This document shows, piece by piece, positions 1 to 7,706 of a DNA stretch of 19,265 bases. A program made the position numbers and the translations under genes. The stretch's first letter is position 1, and each line of letters opens with the position of its first letter. The notes beneath the pieces were generated by a model that was given only the letters and a program-made list of their open reading frames with translations, made no database searches and had not been told where the DNA came from. The DNA is from SKPH01 sp051748565 (lineage in GTDB: Bacteria > Bacillota > Dethiobacteria > DTU022). The DNA lies in contig JBNJHN010000034.1 of the NCBI GenBank assembly GCA_051748565.1, positions 1 through 19,265 on the forward strand. The letters are read 5' to 3'.

Positions 1-20
1 TAATTTAAATGTCCGAATTA

Positions 21-890
21 TTACGAATTATTAACCAGGGTATCGAACGAAGGTTGAATCATTAAGCCAACTGCACCCGGGCCAATATGGGCGCCGATAG
101 CCGGGCCGACCATACCAACATGTAGATCAATCACCTCATATTTCTCCTGCAGTTCCTTAAGAAGTGTCCGGGCGCTTTCTTCAGCCCCCGTGTGAACGAC
201 TGAAAGGTTAACGGGGTAGTCGGCACTAACGTTTTTAAGAGCAGCTTTTACCAGGCTGGGGATGACCTGTGAGCGGCCGCGAACTTTGTCGTAAGGTGCG
301 ACCATTCCTTCAGGATCGGCATAAAGAACTGGTTTAATTTGCAGTAGCGATCCCAAGAGAGAAGCTGCTTTGCCGATACGGCCGTTGCGCTGCAGGAATT
401 CCAGGGTATCGACAGCAAAAACGCTGAATGTCCGGGCAATTGATTTTTCAGTCAAGGTCAGGATTTCTTCAAGTGCCATTTCCCTGTGGGCAGCTTCAGC
501 TGCAATCAAAACAGACAGGCCGATTCCCTGTGAAGCTGTTTTTGTATCGATAGGAATAACCTCGGGAGCAACCATTTTAGAAGCGACTTCTGCTGAATTA
601 AGAGTACCACTCAATTTTCCGGAAATATGGATACTGAGCACTGTATCATCCTGGGAAGCTATTTCTTCGTAAGCCTGGCGAAACATTTCCGGTGAAGGTT
701 GGGAAGTTTTGGGTAAAATTCTGCTCGATGTTAACTTGCTGAAAAAATCTTTTGCAGTCAGGTCCACTCCATCAGAATATGAATCTTCACCAAATATCAC
801 AGTGATCGGTACAACTTTTATTCCATACTTTTTGGTTTGCTCTTTTGACAAATCTGCAGTGCTGTCGGTAACAATCTTTATGTAGTGCAT
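21..890 (-). CDS. DegV family protein (fatty-acid-binding, FakB-like)
   Basis: A 289-residue protein with the hallmarks of the DegV fold: DSTADL at residues 9-14, TSQPSP at 62-67, SGTLNSA at 94-100, the DTLEFLQRNGRIG segment from 161, and a C-terminal glycine-rich GPAIGAHIGPGAVG at 262-275. DegV proteins bind a single fatty acid in a cleft; the studied FakB members hand it to the kinase FakA for phosphorylation and entry into phospholipid synthesis. No fakA is visible here, so the specific role is inferred from family. The frame extends 20 codons further upstream, but ATG at 890 follows an AAAGGAGG site at ideal spacing and begins MHYIKIVTDST, the usual family N-terminus, so this start was chosen. 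It is divergent from the BFN gene across a ~208-bp gap. Confidence 0.93.
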   Translation of the reverse strand: MHYIKIVTDSTADLSKEQTKKYGIKVVPITVIFGEDSYSDGVDLTAKDFFSKLTSSRILPKTSQPSPEMFRQAYEEIASQDDTVLSIHISGKLSGTLNSAEVASKMVAPEVIPIDTKTASQGIGLSVLIAAEAAHREMALEEILTLTEKSIARTFSVFAVDTLEFLQRNGRIGKAASLLGSLLQIKPVLYADPEGMVAPYDKVRGRSQVIPSLVKAALKNVSADYPVNLSVVHTGAEESARTLLKELQEKYEVIDLHVGMVGPAIGAHIGPGAVGLMIQPSFDTLVNNS

Positions 891-1098
891 GTAAAGCCTC
901 CTTTTCATTTGGTGATTGATGTTTAATACTACTATACAGAATAATACCATAATATAAGCCCTTTTTGTTGCATCTGGATATAATAAATTTAGCAGTCAGA
1001 GAGGATATACAAATTACTTATTGTAATATAGCAGCGGTTTAATGATCTGATAATCTATGATAAAATACAGAAAAGCAAGCTGAGAGGGATTGATCCAG

Positions 1099-1533
1099 AT
1101 GATTAAAATGGAAGTTAAAACTGTAACAGCAGATCAGGGCGGCAACTTTCTTGTTTTGCTAATGGATGATGAAGAAAAAAAAGTGCTGCCAATTTCAATT
1201 GGCCCCCTTGAAGCACAGGCAATTGCCCTTGTCTTACAGGGGGAAACGCCACCCAGACCTTTGACCCACGATTTATTAAAATCTGTATGTGAAAGCCTCG
1301 GTGGTTCGATGGAGAAGATTGTAATAACCGATATCAGGGAAAGTACATTTTATGCCGAAATATACTTGCAACTTAACAGCGAAACGATTGTTGTTGATTC
1401 GAGGCCAAGCGATGCTATTGCCCTGGCTTTACGCTTTGAGTCTCCTATTTATATGGCTACAAAATTAATAGAATTTACTTATGACTACCAGGACATAATT
1501 GCCCGGGAAGGCGGCGATGAAGAACTCCATTAA
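1099..1533 (+). CDS. Bifunctional nuclease family protein (BFN/DUF151)
   Basis: A 144-residue protein matching the BFN/DUF151 family along its whole length: VLPISIGPLEAQAIA at about 29-43, RPLTHDLL at 53-60, and VDSRPSDAIALAL at 99-111. Members have been described as having DNase/RNase activity and are very common in bacteria, but their cellular role is poorly fixed. The acidic C-terminus (EGGDEELH) is typical. ATG at 1099 was preferred over an in-frame TTG at 1090 because the GAGAGGG ribosome site at 1082-1088 sits about 10 nt before the ATG but touches the TTG. ATG 1108 is a further alternative. The gene stands alone, convergent with the VTC gene 22 bp downstream; no clear terminator hairpin was found in that gap. 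Confidence 0.9.
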   Translation: MIKMEVKTVTADQGGNFLVLLMDDEEKKVLPISIGPLEAQAIALVLQGETPPRPLTHDLLKSVCESLGGSMEKIVITDIRESTFYAEIYLQLNSETIVVDSRPSDAIALALRFESPIYMATKLIEFTYDYQDIIAREGGDEELH

Positions 1534-1555
1534 ATAAGCCTGTTTTTAAGTTTTT

Positions 1556-2296
1556 TCAGTAAGGGCTGATAAGGTCCGGTCGGACAGCCTCTATTCCCTG
1601 TGTATACTTGCTATTGGCAATATACTTCAAACCGTGACTTCGCACCAACTGGCTTATCCAGGCTGGTTGTTTATAGCGGCATTTAACTTCCAGGACAACT
1701 AGTTGGTAATGATGGTATCTAAACATAGACGGGTTCGGAAAGAGAGAGTTGGTGTAACAGCTGCGTACATCGTGATCAAGGGTTATGCGTAGATCACCGT
1801 TAGTACGCGGTTTGTAACCTTCCCTGTAGTATTCGACCATCACTTTCGGTTTTAATGCCCTTAAATAATAGATTCTTTCAAATTCCTGTAGGATGGGGTT
1901 ATCTAAATTAGCCCAGTGGTGAATCTGCATAAAGTCCAGGTAATCAGCCGGAGAAATAGCTGTGCTGTACTTTTCAATCGATTCTCCCCAGCGGTTTTTT
2001 AACTCAACCCGCAGGAGAGGATTGTTTTCAAGTGAGTCTATGTAAGTTCGAATACGACATTTTATCCTGCCAAAATTACCATCTATCTTTTCGTAGTAAG
2101 CCTGGAACTGGTCGTTATCAAAATAGAGGCTGCGGACCAGGTAACGATTCTTTGATGCTCTGCGGGTATATTCATCCTGCTGCATAAACGGGGCAAGTGC
2201 ATTTTTTAACTGATAGTACTGTTGGGCAGAAAGCCTGTATTTATATTCGAACCGCCAGGGAATTACCTCTTTTTTATTTATTTTTAGATTTATCAT
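1556..2296 (-). CDS. VTC domain-containing polyphosphate polymerase
   Basis: A 246-residue protein consisting of one VTC domain (tunnel-shaped triphosphate-tunnel fold, as in yeast Vtc4, which builds polyphosphate from ATP). Charged motifs expected to line the tunnel are present: RFEYKY at 15-20, SLYFDN at 56-61, the basic strand KCRIRTY at 79-85, VELKNR at 97-102, KPKVMVEYYREGY at 149-161, RITLDHDVR at 170-178, VLEVK at 201-205 and SKYTQGIE at 229-236. It has no membrane segment of its own and lacks the SPX domain of eukaryotic Vtc4. It lies 17 bp after the DUF4956 gene, a very common partner that probably supplies the membrane part. Starting Met is the only one available; the AGGGAA site lies 13 nt upstream. 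Polyphosphate synthesis is inferred from family. Confidence 0.92.
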   Translation of the reverse strand: MINLKINKKEVIPWRFEYKYRLSAQQYYQLKNALAPFMQQDEYTRRASKNRYLVRSLYFDNDQFQAYYEKIDGNFGRIKCRIRTYIDSLENNPLLRVELKNRWGESIEKYSTAISPADYLDFMQIHHWANLDNPILQEFERIYYLRALKPKVMVEYYREGYKPRTNGDLRITLDHDVRSCYTNSLFPNPSMFRYHHYQLVVLEVKCRYKQPAWISQLVRSHGLKYIANSKYTQGIEAVRPDLISPY

Positions 2297-2313
2297 CCTT
2301 AGAAGGTTCCCTG

Positions 2314-2994
2314 TTACATGGGCAGTGCCAATTGAGGCGCCAGCAGGGAGACTTTTTTAACCCCTTCCAGTTTTTTTATCGCACCAATAAATTGTTCGGT
2401 ATCCTGTTCCTGGGCTTCGGTAAAGCGTAATTCGTATACTATTTCCCAACCATCATCAACAATATCATGGGAACGAATCCGTGAGCGGGAACTGTATTCT
2501 TTAACCAGCCGATTCGCACTATCCGGAGATCGGCTGCTTTGTCCTGAAACAACCAAAACAAAGTCGGAGTGTTTCGGCCGTCCATACTCAAAAAGGAAGA
2601 GAATAAAAATGATTATTGATATAAAAATTGTGGCCAAAAGAGCCAGTGTCCAATTCTCGGTGCCGCATCCCAATCCGACAACGATTGCCCAGAATAGGTA
2701 TACCATGTCGCGCGTATCTTTAATCGGGGTGCGGAAGCGGACTATAGATAGTGAACCGATCAGGCCAAGTGACAAAACAAGATCTCCGCGGATGAAAAAC
2801 ATCACCAGGGCAACAACCGGGGCAATTAAAACCAAAGTGGTTAAAAAGGCCGGTTCGTAATTCATCCCCCGGTGAGTGTTGCGGTAAATCATGGCGATAA
2901 TAAAAGAGAGGATCAGTGCCATCACCAGGGCGGTAAATAAGGTTAGGGTTAGTTCACCAGGGATTAAGAAGGATTCACTTAACAGCTGCCACAT
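2314..2994 (-). CDS. DUF4956 domain-containing membrane protein
   Basis: A 226-residue protein with about four hydrophobic segments (roughly 15-37, 50-68, 97-112, 115-136) and a soluble C-terminal domain from about 145. The most conserved family stretch, SLGLIGSLSIVRFRTPIK followed by DTRDMVYLFWAI, is at residues 75-104. DUF4956 proteins have no established biochemical activity but are regularly encoded next to VTC-domain polymerases, as here. A reasonable inference is that it anchors the polymerase or forms a path for polyphosphate across the membrane. The start is well supported by GGGAGG about 8 nt before ATG. It sits 32 bp after the CotH-like gene and 17 bp before the VTC gene, so the three are probably one transcript. 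Confidence 0.9.
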   Translation of the reverse strand: MWQLLSESFLIPGELTLTLFTALVMALILSFIIAMIYRNTHRGMNYEPAFLTTLVLIAPVVALVMFFIRGDLVLSLGLIGSLSIVRFRTPIKDTRDMVYLFWAIVVGLGCGTENWTLALLATIFISIIIFILFLFEYGRPKHSDFVLVVSGQSSRSPDSANRLVKEYSSRSRIRSHDIVDDGWEIVYELRFTEAQEQDTEQFIGAIKKLEGVKKVSLLAPQLALPM

Positions 2995-3026
2995 ATCAAA
3001 ACCTCCCGAATAATTCTTAATTGATC

Positions 3027-5984
3027 TTACTGACTGCTGAGAATTTGCATTTCTTCTTCGCTCAATTGAAATTTTTGGCGAATATGTTCAACAACGATTG
3101 CCGGTCTCAGGCGGGCAAATTCTCTTAGATTATCAATTTCATGGTACCAATGGTCGACTGAGCCGCCCCAGCGTTCAAAGTGCCTGGGAATTTCCGATTC
3201 TATATTAGCTGCCAGCTCGTCTATCCTGGTGACAACCCTTTCCGGCTCAAAAGTATTGTTGATATGGTAAGCAAAACGTTTGATAAACTCATCTTCAAAA
3301 TTTTGATTTCGTAAAAGGTTAACTGTTAGTATAGTGCTGATTCTATTTTGGAAACCTGTACCAGCCGGGTTGGTCATGCTGGCCAGAGTGTTATATTCCA
3401 CGTGGCCCGGCCAGAAGCACCAGTCAAAATCGAAAACAAGCCAGCGCCAGATGCCTTCAGGGCTTTGTTCCCGCCAGATTCTAATATTACCCTGGTCGGT
3501 CTGAGCGTAATAGATTTGAGTGATTAGTGCATCAATATAGTTTGTAATATCCATTTGTATACTAACATATTCATAGTTTTCGTCTATAGCCAGGTCATTA
3601 TTCTGAACATAATCAAGCAGGGCCAGGTAATGTTCGTTTGAGCCGGCCCGGACGATCCAGTTTGCCTGTAAAAGGTCGATCTTATCCGGGTCGAGGTCGT
3701 GGTTATGGGCAATAAAATAGCGGTTGGCACGCTCCCTGATGTTGTAAATACCCCAGTACTCCCCATTCAAATAGAGTACAGCCTGGCGGTGGTCCTGGTA
3801 ATCGAGGCCTGTATCTTCAAGCAGACTGGCCATCATTATATCCCTGATTTTGCTGCAGCCGGCATCCTGCCCCGAGGTGCGCAGGGTCAAGGCCTTGAAA
3901 TGGGTCAGATCCTTTCTCGGGAAAATGGGATATCGTATTTCGTTATGTCCGTAAATGTTGCGGGCGAAAACATTGAAAATTTTTTGGTCCATACCGCGAC
4001 TGAACTGGCCCCCAATTTTTATTCCTGCATCAAAGCCAAGGCCGAGAGTTCCATCGGGCTCATATATCTCTAAGTGGATTGGTTTCTCCATATCCTTCCA
4101 AAAATTAGCTCCGTAATAAGGAAAGGTGTTTGAAGCGTTATATCCCTTAACATAGATACCGTATTCAGGATGCCATAACCCTTCAGGGTCGGTCATAACC
4201 GAAACCACGGTCAGATTGTGTTTATCTCCCAGGAAAAAGGAGCGGTTAACAACAGGGCTTGACAGTTTTCCTTCCGCAAAACTGCTTGCCCTGACAACAG
4301 AAGTCTTTTCAATAGGAAGGGGATCTATGTAGAGGTTCGAATCAACATCAGGTTCAGAGCCGTCCAGGGTGTAACGGATACTTGCATCAGCTGTTGGGGC
4401 AGCAAATTCCAGGTAAAAGGGTTGGCTATAAAAACCGCCCTGGTGAGATACTGCAGGCGGTTGTGTGTGTCCACTGTAGGTGTTAGATTCATTTATGCTT
4501 CCCGGGGCGGGGGTATCGAAAAAATAACGTTCGTTGCTTCCGTCATTTAGGCGCCCTACTGAATGATCGGGAGTAAGCTTGCCTGTTTGTATAGAATCGA
4601 TCATGATCCCCGATGGGTGGTAAAGTGCCAAAGTTTCACCGGTCGCCTTAATTTTAAAATTAGTATGCAGGTAAGGGCTTCCAGGGTCACGGCGGTCCTT
4701 TCCGGAAGCAAAAAGCAGGAAGCAGCTGCCGGACTTAATAGTTACATTGGGAAATTCCCAGCGATAAGGGTTTTCTTCACAGTCTGAAAGTCCATACCCT
4801 TCAAGATTAATGTCAAAATTTTCAGGGTTATAGATTTCGATCCAGTCGTAATAATCTCCGTCCTCGTCGGCAATAGTTGCTGTGTTAATGGCCATAACCT
4901 CGCTGATAAAGATACGGGGTACAGGGTTACCACTGAATTTTTCGAAACCCTGTGTATAATTTTCTTCACTCGGGGTTGGCCGGGGGAAGTACAACCATTT
5001 TTCGGGGTCATCAATATCCCGGCCGTAAGAAACATCGCGCTCCATGTTCCTGATCTCTTTTTTATCAATAATTGTGCCGTCCGGCATGCTGAGGACGAGG
5101 GTGTCATTTTGGTCGTTAAGCCTGAAATTAGTGTGAAGATAAGGCCCTTCCGGATCACGGCGGTTTTTACCCGAGGCAAAGACAATTAAAAATTGTTCGG
5201 GTTCAATGGTTACGGCAGGAAAGCGCCATCGGAAGGCATTCTCACTTTTATCGGAGAGCCAGTAGTCTGTTAAGTCGACAGAAGTGTCACAGGGGTTATA
5301 AAGTTCAATCCAGTCGGACAAGTCACCGTCTTCATCGGGCAGCGAAGTCTGATTTGAGGTTAAAAACTCATTGATCAGGATATGTTGTTCTTCAGCCATG
5401 GGCATTTCTATTACCTGTTCATAAGGAGTGGCATTATTGGCAGAGTTCGGGGTGGCATCAAGAAAAAAAGACCACTCTCTCAGATTATCAGCTTTTCGGC
5501 CGTAAGATACATTGGATAGCATTTCTGATGTAATAACCCTGTCTAAAATTGACGCCTCGGGGTCAATCAGCAAAAGCGTGCTCTCCGAAGTACTGAGGCG
5601 AAAGTTGGTATGCAGGAAGTCATTGTCAGGATTGGCTCTATCTTTTCCTGAAGTAAAAACCACCAAATAGCCGGCAGGCTCTATAATCACGGCAGGGAAT
5701 TTCCACATATATGGTTCATCGGGGTCATTGGTAGCCCAGTAACCATCCATCGATACAGGATAATCTCCCGGATTATATATTTCAAACCAGTCCGGGTAAT
5801 CTCCATCTTCATCTGTTATCGTGCAGCGGTTACTGGCCATAACCTCATTAATGACTAAACCTCTGCCACCTAAAAAAGAACCGCCCAGGTAAAAACCAAG
5901 CAGCAGGAGCAAAATAACCAAAATAAATACATATTGAACACGGATTGCTAACCGTGGCTCGAACTTTCTTTTGCGAAAAGGCAA
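3027..5984 (-). CDS. Membrane-anchored CotH kinase family protein with three lamin-tail domains
   Basis: A 985-residue multidomain protein. Order: basic N-terminus and one membrane anchor (about 17-38); three lamin-tail (LTD) beta-sandwich repeats (about 42-163, 202-322, 358-478), each with DEDGD followed by a DW(F/I)E(I/L)YNP-type motif and a (S/A)SGKxR...LHTNF segment; a chitobiase/hexosaminidase C-terminal-type sandwich (508-583, with IRYTLDGSEPD); then a CotH kinase domain (about 590-950) with YLNGEYWGIYNIRERANRYF and the acidic FDFDWCFW. CotH proteins of spore formers are atypical secretory protein kinases. LTD and chitobiase-type modules are usually extracellular, so the bulk is probably outside the membrane. 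The gene starts with TTG; a GGGAG site 7 nt upstream decides it. First gene of the operon with DUF4956 and VTC. The substrate is unknown and spore-coat involvement is not shown. Confidence 0.9.
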   Translation of the reverse strand: MPFRKRKFEPRLAIRVQYVFILVILLLLLGFYLGGSFLGGRGLVINEVMASNRCTITDEDGDYPDWFEIYNPGDYPVSMDGYWATNDPDEPYMWKFPAVIIEPAGYLVVFTSGKDRANPDNDFLHTNFRLSTSESTLLLIDPEASILDRVITSEMLSNVSYGRKADNLREWSFFLDATPNSANNATPYEQVIEMPMAEEQHILINEFLTSNQTSLPDEDGDLSDWIELYNPCDTSVDLTDYWLSDKSENAFRWRFPAVTIEPEQFLIVFASGKNRRDPEGPYLHTNFRLNDQNDTLVLSMPDGTIIDKKEIRNMERDVSYGRDIDDPEKWLYFPRPTPSEENYTQGFEKFSGNPVPRIFISEVMAINTATIADEDGDYYDWIEIYNPENFDINLEGYGLSDCEENPYRWEFPNVTIKSGSCFLLFASGKDRRDPGSPYLHTNFKIKATGETLALYHPSGIMIDSIQTGKLTPDHSVGRLNDGSNERYFFDTPAPGSINESNTYSGHTQPPAVSHQGGFYSQPFYLEFAAPTADASIRYTLDGSEPDVDSNLYIDPLPIEKTSVVRASSFAEGKLSSPVVNRSFFLGDKHNLTVVSVMTDPEGLWHPEYGIYVKGYNASNTFPYYGANFWKDMEKPIHLEIYEPDGTLGLGFDAGIKIGGQFSRGMDQKIFNVFARNIYGHNEIRYPIFPRKDLTHFKALTLRTSGQDAGCSKIRDIMMASLLEDTGLDYQDHRQAVLYLNGEYWGIYNIRERANRYFIAHNHDLDPDKIDLLQANWIVRAGSNEHYLALLDYVQNNDLAIDENYEYVSIQMDITNYIDALITQIYYAQTDQGNIRIWREQSPEGIWRWLVFDFDWCFWPGHVEYNTLASMTNPAGTGFQNRISTILTVNLLRNQNFEDEFIKRFAYHINNTFEPERVVTRIDELAANIESEIPRHFERWGGSVDHWYHEIDNLREFARLRPAIVVEHIRQKFQLSEEEMQILSSQ
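4551..5861 (-). repeat. Three tandem lamin-tail domain repeats within the CotH-like gene
   Basis: Three copies of a ~120-residue unit spaced ~155-160 residues apart. Each starts with (I/L)(N/S)E(V/F)(M/L), has DEDGD about 12 residues later, then D(W)xE(I/L)YNP, FP(A/N)V(T/I)I, a GK(D/N)R motif and LHTNF. Copies two and three share RRDP and PYLHTNF exactly, suggesting a more recent duplication between them than with copy one. Confidence 0.8.
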
Positions 5985-6074
5985 TAAATCACTCCCAACC
6001 TTAAATTAATTTTCTTGAATCAAATATCCGTTCCATATTTTTAACCTTGTTTCATCTATTTGATTAACCATTTA

Positions 6075-6104
6075 ATATTACACGATGCCGTTCTTTTCTG
6101 TCAA
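6075..6104 (-). promoter_or_regulatory. Sigma-A-type promoter for the CotH/DUF4956/VTC operon
   Basis: On the minus strand TTGACA (6099-6104) and TAATAT (6075-6080) are separated by 18 bp. It lies about 90 bp before the TTG start of the CotH-like gene with no other gene between, so it is the natural operon promoter. Confidence 0.6.
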
Positions 6105-6150
6105 AAATACTATAAAACTTTTACAAAAAGGTTATTAAACCTGTAAGCTG

Positions 6151-6170
6151 AAAAAAAGGACTACAGTCCT
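6151..6170 (-). terminator. Small intrinsic terminator-like hairpin, minus strand
   Basis: Read on the minus strand, AGGAC-TGTA-GTCCT is followed directly by a run of seven T. The stem is only 5 bp. It sits just upstream of the operon promoter and would stop minus-strand read-through into the CotH gene, but no minus-strand gene lies upstream for several kb, so its function is uncertain. Confidence 0.35.
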
Positions 6171-6200
6171 GAGATACCAGTAAAGGGGCAATTAAAAATT

Positions 6201-6413
6201 TTGCCTCAAAAAAATGTTAAATGGAGAATAAATAGAGAGATGTTAGAGGAAATAAAAAACAGACTTCTGGATAATGATAGACTGGTCGGCATAAGTATCG
6301 TTGCGATTTTTGCCTTATTTTTAATTGTTGTGCCACCCATTTATGGTGTTACCCAGATAAAGCCTCTCGGGATGTCACTGTTGGCGGGGATAGCGCTATC
6401 GTTTTTCAATTAA
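6201..6413 (+). CDS. Small hypothetical membrane protein
   Basis: Up to 70 residues with a charged N-terminus and two hydrophobic stretches (about 29-49 and 54-69 of the longest form). The longest form begins at TTG 6201, with an AAAGGGG site 13 nt upstream; ATG 6240 (57 residues, MLEEIKNRLL...) with GGAGA 12 nt upstream is an equally plausible start. The second hydrophobic segment ends abruptly in SFFN and stop, so the gene may be truncated. Not recognised as a known family. It lies alone between the CotH operon promoter (opposite strand) and another small membrane ORF. It could be non-coding; the codon pattern looks ordinary but the length gives little support. Confidence 0.4.
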   Translation: MPQKNVKWRINREMLEEIKNRLLDNDRLVGISIVAIFALFLIVVPPIYGVTQIKPLGMSLLAGIALSFFN

Positions 6414-6652
6414 AAAGAATAAAGCAAGAGCTGTAAAAGATAGCGGTTCTATTTATGCATTCATGTTATCACCCAAAAGATGGGGAAAGGCCTACTCATC
6501 ATACAGCGAAGATTATTTTAGTATTAAGTAGGAATGAGAGGATGATTATGATGGAGAACAGATAATTTAGATTAAAGCAGGTTCTTTTCATTAAGGTGAT
6601 CTAAACATAATTTTTATGGGCTATTCTGTCATTAATTGCACCACCTTCAATT

Positions 6653-6946
6653 TTGCAATTATTTGACCTGCCTACAGCTGATCTCACATTTCTGAGAATT
6701 TTTGGAGCAGTTTTGCTTTCCATGAGCTTTGCTTGCTGGTTTGCATACAGAGATCCATTGAGGAACCTGGCCGTTATTTGGATGGGCATAGTAGATAATG
6801 GTTTAGCAGCATTGGTGATAATTTGGCTGGGTATAACTGTTGGTGTTGGTTGGTATTTATGGTTATCTGTGGCTATTATATTCTTTTTCTTTTTGGCATT
6901 TTTGGTTCTCGTACCTAAGAGCGATGCTTATAAGAAACCAGCTTAA
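6653..6946 (+). CDS. Hypothetical membrane protein, apparently lacking a proper 5' end
   Basis: A hydrophobic protein with three membrane segments and a short KSDAYKKPA tail. Internal segments LRIFGAVLLSMSFACWFAYRDP and GIVDNGLAALVI resemble small four-helix DUF4345-like membrane proteins. The first usual start codon is TTG 6653, which has no ribosome site. The same frame is open from 6611 and encodes LWAILSLIAPPSILQLFDLP, which looks like genuine protein including the missing first helix. A good AAGGTGAT site is at 6594-6601, but the ATG it would serve (6616) is in another frame and stops after 16 codons. A frameshift or 5' decay near 6611-6620 is the simplest reading; an unusual start codon is the alternative. 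Confidence 0.5.
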   Translation: MQLFDLPTADLTFLRIFGAVLLSMSFACWFAYRDPLRNLAVIWMGIVDNGLAALVIIWLGITVGVGWYLWLSVAIIFFFFLAFLVLVPKSDAYKKPA

Positions 6947-6955
6947 GGCCAAGTG

Positions 6956-6973
6956 CTGACGAGGGGACGTCAG
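6956..6973 (+). terminator. Short hairpin after the small membrane ORF
   Basis: CTGACG-AGGGGA-CGTCAG, a perfect 6-bp stem, begins 10 nt after the stop of the preceding ORF. Only a short GTTT follows, so termination would be weak. The sequence around it (GGGGACGTCAGACTG then TTTCACCTGTC) also looks like a worn intergenic repeat, which could be tested by searching the rest of the genome. Confidence 0.3.
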
Positions 6974-7079
6974 ACTGTTTCACCTGTCTTCCTTGACTGC
7001 ATAATATATTCTCACATCAACTAAGGTTATTACAGCCGATGCATTAGTTGCAGTATAATCAAAAATTATTAATTAACCG

Positions 7080-7107
7080 TTGAAATTTTAATAGGAAAGA
7101 TTATAAT
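7080..7107 (+). promoter_or_regulatory. Promoter of the HU gene
   Basis: TTGAAA (7080-7085), a 16-bp spacer and a consensus TATAAT (7102-7107), 86 bp before the HU start codon. Two further TATAAT-like boxes (7054, 7165) lack a good -35 partner. Confidence 0.6.
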
Positions 7108-7193
7108 AGAAAAGTGGGTAAACAAAAGTAATTACAACTTCAGCGATTAATCATCACGGGTACCTATAATAAAAACTAGGAGGGTTTTACTAA

Positions 7194-7466
7194 ATGAATA
7201 GGTCTGAATTAGTTGATCTGGTTGCAGAGAAAGCGGAATTGTCAAGAAAGGATAGCGATAAGGCTTTAAGAGCAGTATTTGATGCTATTACAGAAAGTCT
7301 TGCCAAAGGTGAGAAGGTTCAGTTAGTCGGCTTTGGAACTTTCGAAGTAAGAAATCGCAAAGAAAGAGAAGGCCGTAATCCTTTAACGGGAGAAAAAATT
7401 ACAGTCAAAGCCCAGAAATCCCCGGCATTCAAGCCAGGTAAAGCTTTAAAAGACAAAGTAAAATAA
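7194..7466 (+). CDS. hup: HU family DNA-binding protein
   Basis: A 90-residue histone-like protein, the standard HU length. It starts MNRSELVDLVAEKAELSRKD (dimerising helices), continues with VQLVGFGTFEVRNRKEREGR (beta arm base), the DNA-intercalating arm RNPLTGEKI including the conserved proline around residue 63, and ends with the signature SPAFKPGKALKDKV. HU binds and bends DNA as a dimer and organises the nucleoid. AGGAGGG lies 9 nt before ATG. It is a single-gene unit: its own promoter upstream and a strong intrinsic terminator downstream. Nothing suggests IHF-type specialisation. Confidence 0.97.
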   Translation: MNRSELVDLVAEKAELSRKDSDKALRAVFDAITESLAKGEKVQLVGFGTFEVRNRKEREGRNPLTGEKITVKAQKSPAFKPGKALKDKVK

Positions 7467-7544
7467 TATTCGAGTTTAAACTATAATACCTGCCGCTTGT
7501 TATTACTGATACTTAAAGATTAAAATACAAAGTAAAAATTCGTG

Positions 7545-7583
7545 AAGCCTCTTGAGAATGTATAATCCCTCGGGAGGCTTTTT
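7545..7583 (+). terminator. Intrinsic terminator of the HU gene
   Basis: A 12-bp stem (AAGCCTCTTGAG pairing with CTCGGGAGGCTT, two G-U pairs), a 12-nt loop and a run of five T, located 80 bp after the HU stop codon. A textbook Rho-independent terminator on the plus strand. Confidence 0.85.
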
Positions 7584-7672
7584 AACTAGTTCAACATGAA
7601 CATCTTGCCATGTATCCATATTGCTGCTATAGATGTCAAACAACAGGGTGCGGAAATTTTATTATTTTTGTA

Positions 7673-7700
7673 TTGTAAAAATATAACAATATGATATAAT
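7673..7700 (+). promoter_or_regulatory. Promoter for the structured leader and downstream exported protein
   Basis: TTGTAA (7673-7678), a 16-bp spacer and consensus TATAAT (7695-7700). Transcription from about 7707 would give a ~205-nt untranslated leader before the ATG at 7913. The 447-bp gene-free stretch 7467-7912 is thus accounted for by terminator, promoter and leader. Confidence 0.6.
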
Positions 7701-7706
7701 AATGGT

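Noticed and set aside
1038..1066. Possible promoter TTTAAT-17-TAAAAT before the BFN gene
   Set aside because: Location is right but both boxes are weak in an AT-rich stretch, so it cannot be separated from chance.
3699..4073. 124-residue plus-strand ORF inside the CotH-like gene
   Set aside because: It lies wholly opposite a well-supported domain-containing gene, has no ribosome site and no family features, so it is a shadow frame.
6455..6562. ORF of about 36 codons between the two small membrane ORFs
   Set aside because: No ribosome site and no recognisable sequence; the stretch 6414-6610 otherwise shows nothing convincing.
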